DNA of 64,000 nucleotides from Symbiodinium natans (taxonomy: Eukaryota > Sar > Dinophyceae > Suessiales > Symbiodiniaceae), in contig CAJNDS010000602.1 of the NCBI GenBank assembly GCA_905221605.1, forward strand, positions 266,001-330,000. The letters are read 5' to 3'. Position 1 is the stretch's first letter, and each line of letters starts with the position of its first letter. The notes beneath the pieces were generated by a model. The model saw only the letters and a program-made list of their open reading frames with translations, was not told the origin of the DNA and did not search any database. Positions 12,101-24,100 of this stretch are shown here, piece after piece. Position numbers and translations under genes: made by a program.

Positions 12101-15100
12101 TGCCAGAAGAAAGGGAGGTTCTAGCACTGTGCACAGCAAGGGGTTCGGTGACCACATCACCATCGACCACATCATCACGAAAGACGCCAAGGACTACGGA
12201 TTCGAAGGACAAACTGTAGCACATGTTGTGAAGGATGTCTTTACGAAGTTCCGTTATGTTTACCCGGCCGACAACAAAAGTGGTGAGCAGTGTTACGAAG
12301 ATTTACTGCACTTTTTCGAGGTCGATGATAATGTTAAGGTTGTTTACTCTGACAACGCTCATGAGTTCGACTACGCGGTTAAGCAACTCCAAGCTAGGCA
12401 CAATACATCCAGGGAGTATGTGGATCAGAACAAAGCAGTGATCGAGCGTGAAATACGAACGATCTTGGAAGGTACGCGTGCCAATTTGGTACAATCTGGC
12501 TTACCTGATCAGTTCTGGCCACTTGCATCCCAACATCACGCTATTTCTTTGAACGTTAGTAAACGTCTTGACAACGGTTTAGTGCCATGGAATCAAAGGT
12601 TCGGGAGCGACTTCCAAGGGGTCCTTGTTCCCTTTGGGGCTAAGATTTTGTACTGGGCCGACCCCAAGCAAAAGCAGCCCAAAAGGTCAAAGTTTGCGGG
12701 GACGGGTATTGAAGGAATTTTCCTCGGGTATCATATCCAGCCTGGCTTCGTCTTCAAGGAAGAGTACTTAGTTGCTCCTTTGCAGGGAATCAACGAGGCC
12801 ATCGAGAATGACGCCTTCAGGACTTTCAGGGCCAAAAGGCTTGAACTCCTGGAAGGGAAGTTCCAGTTCCCATTGTTACAGGATCCTGAAGCTCTGGGAA
12901 ACCAGAAGCCGCCCGAACTCGATGATCAACATCACAACGCCGTTGAAGAAAGAAACCCGCATCAAGAAGAAGAAGAAGATTTCGAAGGGGGAGTGGGACC
13001 ACTCGATGAAGGAGATCGGCCATTAGGGGGGTCAGCAAGGGACGACATCGTCTATCCTGCACGATATGATCCTCTAGATGATGTACCCTTCTCAGTCCGA
13101 GAGAGACTGGCACCTGCAACTCCATCGTTCAAAACAAAAGACGGAATCGGCATTCCGTATGGCTATCGCTGGGATGGGGAGAGACTGATCAAGCAAAAAG
13201 GCCTTTCCTCGCTTCCGGGCGTTCAAGCCAAAGTATGGAGCAAGCTGACCGTCGAAGAAAAGCACAAAGCGCTTGCAGAACATCAAGCTTCAAAGCAAGC
13301 CAAGGTCGACGAGGACTACAACCAGGCGATAAAGCACGTTCCAGCAATGCCGGTGTTGTATGGGAAACCCGAAGACCACCGAAAGAAAATGTGTTCCCTC
13401 TACGAGTCTAAGCTCCTGGAGATTGCCCAGGACATGTACGCGGTCGTCGCCAAGATCCTGTCTGCGAAGGAGATTGAATCCAGTCCCGAAGCGCAGGCTG
13501 CCCTCGACAAAGAGTGGAAGAAGCTTGTTGATAAGGGTTGTTGGGTAGAGAAACGAGTGAGAGAGTACGATTCCGTTGCGGCAGAAGCACGAAAAACCAA
13601 TGAGAAAGTGCACTTCGGGAAGATCTTCGAAATCGGGACTCTAAAAGGTTCTGAGTTGAAGGAGAACGACCCGAACCGCCGTTACAAGGGTCGGTCAGTG
13701 TTTCAGGGCAACAAGGTCTTGGATGAGAACTCTGATCATGCTCTCTTCGCAGAGATGTCGAGCAGTCCTGCTTCTATGGAGGCGGGCAAAATATTGGATG
13801 TCTTTGGATCTCAGCCCGGCTTCTCGATTCAGCAAGCGGATGCACGACAGGCGTATACGCAGGCTCTCTTCACTGGGGTTGAAACTTGGGTAAGGCTCCC
13901 TCGCAATAGATGGCCAAAAGGCTGGAGGTCTATGAAGGACCCGGTCGTTCCCCTGAAGTTGGCTCTTTATGGGCACCCAGATTCAGGGGGGATATGGGAA
14001 CGTCATTGCGAGACTGAGCTCAAGAAGGTGGGATTCGAGCCTGTGCTCACTGACATATGGAAGAGCGTGTTTTACAACGCCGATTTGGAGCTCTTAATGG
14101 TTATTTATGTTGACGACTTTAAACTCGCTGGACCTACGAAGAACATCCAGAAAGGCTGGGAATCTATTGCAACAGTAATAGACATGGATCCCGCTGAGGT
14201 GATTGGACGTTACTTCGGATGTCAACACATCGAGGAAAAGAACGTCACGCTTTCCAAAGAGCACCACCCTTTTCACTATGTCTTCGAACCCGAAAATGAA
14301 ACTGCAGCCCCAGCTAAGATTGCTGAGGACAGGTGGGACGTAATCCCGGAAGTCATGCTTGCAGTTCGGCACCATAGCTATCCCAGAAAGAGGTTGTATA
14401 TGCCCACTGAAGAAGATGTTCAAATGTTCCCTACGATTGGACCTCAAAGATACACCTTTCAGGCTGCAGATGGGGTGACAGAAGAACACCAAGACAATAT
14501 GAACATCGCTAGGGACAAATGCTTCAAACAGTGGTGGACAGGTACGACGTACTTCGACCTCGCTGCCCGGGGGCCTGAAGAGTTCGGTCTGGCTGTTGCA
14601 GCTGCCCGAAAGGGTAAGTCGGTTCGAAACAAGGCCGAGGCAAAGAAGGAGGTCAAACAGAACAAGTTCGTTACTCTTTCAAGGGATCAGGAGGACAAGC
14701 CGGGCTCTATGACTAAACCGGTTACAAGAATCACCTATGACATGAAGGATTTCTTGCATTCTTGTGTGGATCGCTACTGTGAATTGGCAAAGGTGGATCG
14801 TAGCTCGTTGAAGCCAGTGAGCACACCATTCCATGAACTTCGGACTGCCACTCCTATCGTCAATGAAACGGAGAAGACAGGGCGGCTCCAACCTATTGCA
14901 AGTAAGGTCCTCATGAAAATCCTGTTTGCTGCAAGAATGGCACGATGGGACCTTTTACGAGCAACCCAATCCTTGGCCTCGCGAGTCACAAAATGGAGCC
15001 CAGATTGTGATCTAGCATTACATCGTCTTGTATCGTACATCAATTCCTCTATTGACCTCACTATGAGTGGGTTTATTGGGGATTCGATACATGATTGCAG

Positions 15101-18100
15101 GCTCTGGCTTTTTAGCGACGCTGACTTCGCAGGTGAGTATGATTCAAAATCTACTACTGGATGTGCTCTGTTTCTGGTGGGCCCGAACACGTACTACCCC
15201 ATCAACGCCTTCAGTAAGAAACAAACGTCCATAACAATGAGCTCTACCGAGTCTGAAGTGGTGTCGGCTAATCAGGGTGTACGCGCCCAAGGTCTTCCAA
15301 GCCTCAGCCTCTGGTACTTCCTTTGGCGCGGCAAAGCCGACCGCGAGGTTGGGCCGAGGGCTGAGATGAAGACTACGAACAATTCTGTTGTGGCACGCAT
15401 AGACCCTGAACTTGATGAGATTCGGTATGGCACTACCAGACCCGATGGCATGTCTATTGCAGATATCAATGGTTTGCACGTTCAGCTTCCCAAATGTTTT
15501 CAGATTAGGCATTTGGAAGACAACCAAGCGACCATTACTCTGCTGTTATCAGGGCGTGCAGGTGTGCTTCGACATACAGATCGCACACAAAAGGTTAGCT
15601 TCGGATGGCTCCGTCAGCAATATGAAGAAGGACATTTTCGCCTCCTCAATGTTGACACCAGCGAGCAAGTTGCAGATGTGTTCACAAAGCCTTTTACGGA
15701 GCGAACAAAATGGATACATGCGTTGAAGCTCATTGCTCACACCTACAAGTCGGTCGACCCTCAAGCCGGAAGAAATTCCGTGTCGAAATCTGTTCCCGCT
15801 GCTCCGAAGTCGGTGTGCATTACCACAGAGCAACTGGAACACGTTGCAAAACTGCTTCGCCGAGCTGACCGCTATGATTTCGAAGATTTCGAGCAGGTCG
15901 CCGAAATGATGTACGACAACCTTCGTATGTCGAGCTCAAGACTTCGCAGTGTTGTTCGTTCCGGCACCGAGTTGGCTCCCAAATACTTCGTGTTTGGGCT
16001 GTGGACACATGGTGGGTGCTTCGGCCTAACAAAGCGTACTGGCCAAATGTCCCAACTGTGCCGCTACATAAATGGTTTCATCCGCAAGCACGCTCCAAAG
16101 CATTTTACCTGGACTTCGTTTGTCATCAATTTTATGGGCAGGGCTGGCGTTCACAGCGACAAGTTTAATCTCAGAGGAAGCCAAAACTGGTCCTTCGGCT
16201 TCGGTCCCTATCAGGGGGGCGAGCTCTGGGTGGAGGATCCCGACCAAAGAATGGACGCTTTCACTGACAAAGACGGAAAGACCTGGTTCGGCCGTAACCT
16301 TCAAACTTGTCGAAAACCCGTGCTCCTAAACCCTCACCTTCGACATGCTGTCCAACCCTTTACAGGAAACAGGCATTCTCTCATTGCCTACTCATCAGGG
16401 GGGTGGACAAAGCTGGGTGACGATGACAAGCAACTCCTGCAAGACACTGATTTTAGGACGCCCCGGGCTCAGTTGAAACATGCGTGCGTTTGTTCATGTG
16501 CATCCCCTCACGATGAGGGGGGTAAAAGTCCCAAAACCACTCCCGAAACGGTCGCGTCGGTTTTGCGCGCATCGATCGGGAACGCACAAACATACACCAC
16601 GTGCACAAGTGCTTCGGTTGAGCCTGCTGTACCGACTCTCTCTGTGCTAGCTGGCTCTCTCCAAGTGGTCAGCAGTATTGAGGCACTAGGAACAATGTCG
16701 CGATTGGTCGCCCATGGTGCGGGCTACTCCTGCGATACTGGCATGGAGGGCCGACCTTTGGCACTGCAAGCACATCTCAACATGCTCGTCAACGCCGGAC
16801 TGAGCGTGGAGTACTTGCAGCTCCAGGCGGGGAAGGAGTATGACGCGCTACTCAAGTCCTATGAGGTCTTCCCCCCACAGACCATCGCCAGCCTCAGCCT
16901 CAATGACCCCGAGATTCCAACGCCGAATCTGCTTAAGCTGGCTCGCATCTCGAACGAGGGTCTCAGCAAGCTCCAGCCAACCGAAAGGTTGCGCCGAAGT
17001 CGCTTTCTGCTAGTGGTGACGGACTCAGTCACATCCCTTGGGCGACAGAACTCCAAGGGGCAATGGAAATTCTCCATTCCCGAAGAGGAGATCTTCATGG
17101 CAGCACTGACCCTCAGGTACACGAGCGATAAACTCCACATGTGCTGGGGAAAAACGCTTTCGTGGCTCACTTGGCAGGTGCAGGAGGAGATCCAGGCAAT
17201 CCGTGCCAAGTATGGGTCGGAGTGCGAGATCGATGTGATCGTTTGGTGGTCAGGAAATGAAGTTGCTGGACGACGAGGATGCATCCCCACGCGGCTCGCT
17301 CCGGGCGCGGCATATTCGACCTCCCAGACCTCGGCAGAAGATGTTGCGAGGAAGGTGAGGCGCTGCGCCGACGCGCTAGCCACCCTAGCGGGTGAGCCGC
17401 ATATCGGGTTTGTCCGCATCGTTGGCAACGTTGACCACGAGACCTACAACTTGCATCCCGCGTACAATGAATTCATCTCCAAGATGTTTGATGAATTCAC
17501 GAGTCGCGGATTGCAAGTTCAGAACGCCACATCCCAGGCAATGAAGCTGTCCTATTACGATGATTTTCATCTTTGGGATACCCCCGAAAACCGCAAGCAG
17601 ATCCAAGACTACATCTACACCACGGCGCTCCTTGGCGACCTAGAAAGGGAAGCGTCACGGTATGCAGATGTTCTGGATCGACTAGGAGATCTTTTCCCCT
17701 ACGTCGAGGTGGAAGGCGGCTACAGGATGGACAGTGCAGCAGGTCGTGAAGCCCTACGCCTCTACAAGGAGGTGGTTGAAAGCGGCAGAAAAGACCTGAA
17801 GGTCCACAAGATCAAGGCGCCCGTGCCCGTGAAGATCAGCAAGGAAGACACCTGGTGGGAGGTCCCCGACGCTAACACTGCGCATGAACCAGTTGCCGCA
17901 CCCGCTCAGCAAGACAAGACGATCGCCCGATCCGAGGTGGAATACCCTGTGGTTTCGGACGTATCGGAGATCGATGAGGTCAAGGGTGAAGTCGTCCAGG
18001 CCGAGTCAGAGAAGGCTGAGTACCTTCCCCTGAACGAGGTCGTGCTCGCCGATGATGGGGATTACCGACCTCCCCTGGCGTCAGACGGCCGGGCAACAAG

Positions 18101-21100
18101 CGCAGCTACCCGAAAGGGTAAGTCGTCGGGGCAAAGCGAGGATGTCTACGCCCGCGAGATGTACCAGGACGCGTCCAAAACCCATGGTGGAGAGGAAAGC
18201 CTGGAGCAGGACCTCCCGATGACCGGTTACTGGTACAACGGGGAGCTCCACGACCTTGAGCCTCTGCCAAGTGCCGATCTCCGCAAGTATGAACAGCGGG
18301 TGAACTTCAGGCACGGCGACCTCAAGCTGCTCAGCTTGCTCTTGAGGGGACACCAGAATGACTGGTATGGGCTGGACTTCGACATCGCCATGTGGACGGA
18401 TGTCGATAAGCTCCTGGACCGCTTCAATGAAGCAACTCGTCGAAAATGGGGCGTAAGACAGCTACTGCAGGTGACAGCGCAGGACAAAAAGAGGAGGTTC
18501 GAGATTCTTGGGATCCGACACGAGATCAGCAGCAGCCTGAATCTCTCCCTCTTTCCTGTGCGGATCAGAGCAGTCACCGGCCACTCGGAGAAAGTGATGC
18601 GCATCGAGTCAGACGAGTTCCTTGCCCGGAGGTTTCTCACCGATGAGAATTTGGATGTCGCTCCACAGGTCGTATACCACCGCACGGATGCGAAGAGCGT
18701 GGAGTTGATTTTGAAATCCGGGATCAAGGTTGCTGGCGGCAGAAAGGGCGGGCGTGCCCATGCGTACTTCTCACCTACCACCCTCAAGGACGAGAAGTAC
18801 ACTTCTGGAAGTACACTTCTGGACTCAGGTCTCAGCCGTTCCAGATTGCGGTGAACCTGCATGAAGCCCTCCGAGATGGCCTCGTCTTCTTCGAGAACAG
18901 TACCCGCGGGATCTTGACCCGTGCAGTCGTTGGCCCTCAGTATATCCTGTCATGTGTGGACACCAACACGAACAAGGTGATCTACGCAAGAGCGGGAGAG
19001 GCCCAGCCTGCAGCCACCCGAGAGGGTGAGCCGGATACTGTTGAACAAGCCTCCTCGAGCTCAACAGTCAAAGCCTTGGCGTCAAGGGCTGTCCCAGAAG
19101 ACCAACCCAAGCGAGTCAAGGGCACTGTTGGCGCTTTCATCGAGGCAAAGAAGGCGAGGATCGAGGCTGCTGCGTTGGAATCCATTGAAGAGCAAGAGGA
19201 GGAGTCGGTGGATGACCAAACGCAGCCTGCACAGGAGGTATCCGACACGGAAGAGGCAGAGAGCGACAGCGAAGCCCCATACGGGAGCTATCCATGCTCG
19301 GCCTGCCAACGCATCGTCCTGCTTGGGCAGCGCTTTTGCATGACATGCGGTGAAAACCAGTTCCCGGAGTCCAACAAGGCAAGCCGTCAGTACTCCTCGT
19401 TCCAGCAAAACCGTCGCACCACACTCCTCAAGCTGACGTACAATGCTCGGAATGACGATCTCCTGGGACACCTCCGTGGCATCGCAGAAAAGTTCAGCAA
19501 ACAGCGGGGCTCAGTCTCCCTGGATGCGCTGATCATACGCGATGCCAAAGACAAGTTCCAACGTGCGAGAAAGCTCAAGTTCGACTCCATTGCTGATCGG
19601 TTGGAACGTGATGCCACCTTCTTCCTGCAGATGATGAGGAACGGGATCACGGTTCAGGATGCGTGCCGAATGGACCTCCTGGTGAAGGCCGTGCTCCCGG
19701 ACCCAGGCCGCACAGAAGAGCAGCGGCTTCTGCAGGCGGGGTCGAACTACCTCAGCGGAGCTTCCCGAAAGGGAATGCCGGGCAAGTTGGTTTACTATGG
19801 CGATGCGCCAATGGATGGCCTAAAATCGGCTGGACTGATTGACCAGTTCTCCGAGAACCCCATCGGGATGGCCTACGGCGGCGCCTTCATCGGCTTCAGC
19901 TTCTATGCCGATATCGCCACCCGCTTGTCCGGTGCCCGCACGATCTACAGCTTCAACGGCATTGTGGAAATCAAGCATGAAACGCCGGAAGGCATGATTG
20001 CCGAGCTGCAAATGCTGGCAGCCGAATGCATCCACTCTGCCGAGGAGCAGGAAAGAATCACCGCCTACCACGCCGCCAAGAATCGAGAGACGGCACAGCA
20101 GCGAACGGAGGCTGCCACTACTACCCGTCCATCGACGCAGAGCGCCTCATCAAGGGACACAGCTGTTCGTGAAGCACCCTGGCATCAAGGGCAAGAACAG
20201 TGGTGGTCAGACCGTGAATGGCGCGAGTGGCGTGAGTGGCGTGAGCCAGCTAGTCAGGGTTGGGGCTCATCCCGCTGGAGCAGTCAGCGCGGATCGCAGT
20301 GGTGGAGCCGCTGAATGCCCATTTTGTATGCACAATAGCTCAAGTTTTGCTTTCCCTTCACCTTTGTTTCGGTCATAGCGGGTGGGACAACATGGGCCAC
20401 CCGAAAGGGTGTGTCGTAATCCTCTGTCCACCTTAGCTTGTGCCAAGCACGGTGAGGGGGGTGTAGTTTTTCATGGAGGAATTACACTCCTTTTGCGAGC
20501 TGTGCATACTATCGCTTTACCCTTGACTGTGGCTCAAGTTGCCGATAAAAAGAGGCGTACTTAACGGTTTATTTGTTCCCTCATGTGCTGACCTGAAAAC
20601 TTCAATTCTTAGGGTTTCCAGCATGTGGGGTTTAGGGTTTAGGGTCCAGGGTTTAGGGGCATGTGGCCAGGTCTGCATGCAAGAGATGGAGAACGACAAG
20701 AAGCACGTAGAGAAGCTGCCGGGAGCTTTGATCTAAGCTGCAGACCCTTGGGTTCAGGGTCTCGGGACCTTACGACACCTTGTAGAACTCTTATTCCCTG
20801 TCTTCAGGTTTAGGATCCCTGCTTACTCTGGTGAAGACAACAAAGGGGCGGCCACTTTGTCTCCGAGGTTCCAGAGACGCGTTGCGAACCCTAAACCCAC
20901 ACCTCTCCACCTTGCATTGGTCTTGTGGTTTTGGGTTGAGGCTTTAGGGTTTACAGTTTTAGGGTTTAGGGTATAAGGGCTTAGGGTTTAGGGTTTAAGG
21001 TTGAGGGTTTAGGGTTTAGGGTGTTTGGCTGAAGCGTCTCAGCCTTCAAGACATAACCCCTGGCCTTAGCCGAACTCCCGGGCGGGATCCCCAAGTAAAC

Positions 21101-24100
21101 TTTCAGAGTTCCCGAGGTATGCCCGCATGCACGACGCCATCACCGACCAACTCCCCCAGATCACCTTGAACGGATCCCCAAGCCAGAGGCCGGGAATATC
21201 GGGGATCCATCAACCCTAAACCCGAAATCCCCTTCATCCCCCAGATTTTCTGGGAATTTTGGGGATCCGGAGGGTGGGGGCTTTAGGGCTTTTGAGGGCT
21301 TGCGAGGCTTATAGGGTTAGGGTTTAGCAAAGTAGGTCGCCTCAGGCTTGCTCATGCTCATGTGGCACCAACACCACCCCGGCGCTTTTGGGAAGGTACC
21401 CCGGCAACGTGAACCTGTCCTTCGCATGCGTGGAGGGCGAGAGTCTTCTCATGACCGGGGCCCTAGCTTGTGGTTTAGGGTTCAAAGCCTGGAGCTCGTT
21501 TGAACTAAACCCTAAACCTTAAACCCGAAACGCGAAACCCTAAACCCTAAACCCTAAACCCTAAACCATAAACCCTAAACCCTAAACCCTAAACCCTAAA
21601 CCCTAAACCCTAAACCCTAAACCCTAAACCCTAAACCCTAAGCCCTAAACCCTAAACCCTAAACCCTAAACCCTAAACTCTAGTCGGTGGCCCCGCACGC
21701 TTCTTAGCTTTCGCGCATGGCTCGCGATAATCGCGCTTCTAACTCCCGGATGTTGAAGTTCCGCTCGGAAAGGTTTTTCATGAAACTCGCCGAAAAAATC
21801 TAGAAACTACGCTAGCTATGGATCTTGTGGGATGGCCAAAAATCAAGGGTGCCAGCACGTGTCGCGCACGCTTCTTAGCTTTCGCGCTTGACTCGCGAGA
21901 ATCGCGCTCCTAACTCCCGGATGTTGAATTTCCGCTCGGCAAGTTTTTCTTGAAACTCATCGAAAAAAACGTAGAAACTACGTTAGCTATGGATCTTGTG
22001 GGATGGCGGGTTAGATAAACCCTAAACCCTAAACCCTGAACCCCAAACCCCAAAACCCAAACCCCAAACCCCAAACCCCAAACCCCAAACCCCAAACCCC
22101 AAACCCCAAACCCTAAACCCTAAACCCTAAACCCTAAACCCTAAACCCTAAACCCTAAACCCTAAACCCTAGGCTTTTTGGCTGCTAAGGGTTTTTCCCG
22201 GTTTCAATAGGTTTGTCCATTGGATCTGCGGTTGCAAGGCTGAGGCTTCCTTTTTTTCTTTTTGGGAGGTTGGTTTGAGGGAAAAGGGTTTAGGGTTTAG
22301 GGTTCAGGGATTGGGGATTAGGGTTCAGGGTTTAGGTTTTAGGGTCCGTTCCCAATCATCTTTTGAATGAACGCAAGAAAGGGAAGTACTTTGATGCATT
22401 CCATCGCGCTTCATAAGACAGTGTGCAAGTAGTTTAGAGATTGAATTTCTAAGAATCAGAATAAAACCAATCATTCACATGACAATATATGTAGATAAAA
22501 TCATCGTATCGTTTAGTTTAGGTGATGGGGAGCACAGTTCCCCCTCAGGGAGAAAGCCGTGACAAATGCGAGTGTGATTGCGAGATGAATGATATAAGTC
22601 CTGATTGTCAGCTATGTAGAAGTCGTTTAATGTTTGAGAATCTTAACAAAACAAAGAATACATCACATTATGTAGGAGACTCTTAGATGGCGTGAAACGC
22701 TACAAACCAGAGGTTTTCTGGGAGGCTCTACCTCGTACAAAGAAAATTCAAGTCTTGTAAGGGTTTTGAACGCAAACTTTTTCAAAACTTCAAGCAGTTT
22801 TAGTCTAGAACTTTCATGTAGTCTGTCAGATGTTGATGGTGTTGTAATACTAATCAAACGCATCAGTAGTCCAAAGGTCTTCGAGAAGTTTGAGCTCATT
22901 GAGGAAAAGGCTGATGAATTATTGACTAAACCTAAACCAGATAACAAACCAATGGATAAAGATAGTGATGTTCAATATTAAGAGAAATGTTTATGTTAAT
23001 AAACTCAACAACAAAGATATTAAGTTTCCAAAGAAATAGACATTAGAAGTTTATGAGACTAAATGCAATGAACAAATGAGAGCATATCAAAAATCTTGTA
23101 TTTTTACAAAAACCTCATTTTACGAACAACATTTAAATAATTGAGAACTTTAAATACTGATGGCAGCAACTTCTGGATGTAAAGGCAAACAGGAAATAGC
23201 CCAAATCAACAATGACCTTGATAAAGGATGAAACTTTGGACGCCTTAGCTCGTGTGCAGTATATTGAAAACAAGTGTACGACTATGGTTTACGTATGGAA
23301 GGGAGAATGTTTGTTGAAACTGTAGATGCGAGGACAATAGACTTGATGAGGCGAGAGAAGCAAGAAAAAAGAAAGTACCATACAACAAGACATATTTTCA
23401 TAATACTTATTACCCTTGGTTAAAGGCTTTGGGGGATCTTTCTATGAGGGTCGCTGACCCCAGACCTAAGGGCGAGAAAAAGGTTTAAAGGGATGACGCC
23501 TTACCATGGTAGGGCATGGCCGAAGACTCGAAAAAGTGTATTCAATGTGGCCATTGCTATCCATCTGATATGTTCCATGTCAGGGTTCATATTTATGTTG
23601 GTTGCCGAGATCAAAATAAGATCAAGAGAGACGACACGAAGTAGCAATGGAAGTTGGACAATCCTGACAAAGTTCAAGGATACAGGCAAAAGTCTGTTGA
23701 AGAGAACAAGGACGAAATAAAGGATAATAAAGAAGCAATATCGGCAAAGCGAAGAAGGACAGGCAACGAGAACGAGAACACAACCAAGTCATGTATCACT
23801 GCGAGTTATGCGATGAGGACATTAAGAAGTGTAAGAAAACACAGCACAAAAAGTCTCAAAACCACCAGTACTTCTTACGGAGAAGTCTGAACGGTGACAA
23901 ACTGGAACGACCAGATCAAAGGGAAATGTATGATGGTATGGAGTACTTCTGTTGCTTGAAATGCAAGAGAGGGAGGAAGTATTTTGTGACTGGTATAAGC
24001 ATGTATCTAGCGAAGAACATAACCCAGCAAGGTAAGATGGTTTAAGTATGTGGTTTATAGTGATCTCTATAACTTAACAACATTTGTGAGTTTGTTTAGT

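Larger units (their letters stand above)
8191..20609 (+). mobile_element. Full-length Ty1/copia LTR retrotransposon with extra enzymatic domains
   Basis: The element proper is 8196-20604 (12,409 bp), flanked by the direct repeat ATTCT at 8191-8195 and 20605-20609. The two 143-bp LTRs are identical by eye and begin TG and end CA. A purine tract (GAGGGGGG) precedes the 3' LTR. The domain order Gag, protease, integrase, reverse transcriptase, RNase H defines the copia superfamily. At about 12.4 kb it is more than twice the usual copia length because of cargo domains after RNase H. It lies in sense orientation within an intron of the NFS1 gene. Confidence 0.97.

Noticed and set aside
18851-18853. 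Start codon of a separate third retrotransposon gene
   Set aside because: It is GTG, the frame is open upstream, and the KptA-like domain crosses this point. The split is explained by the 14-bp duplication.
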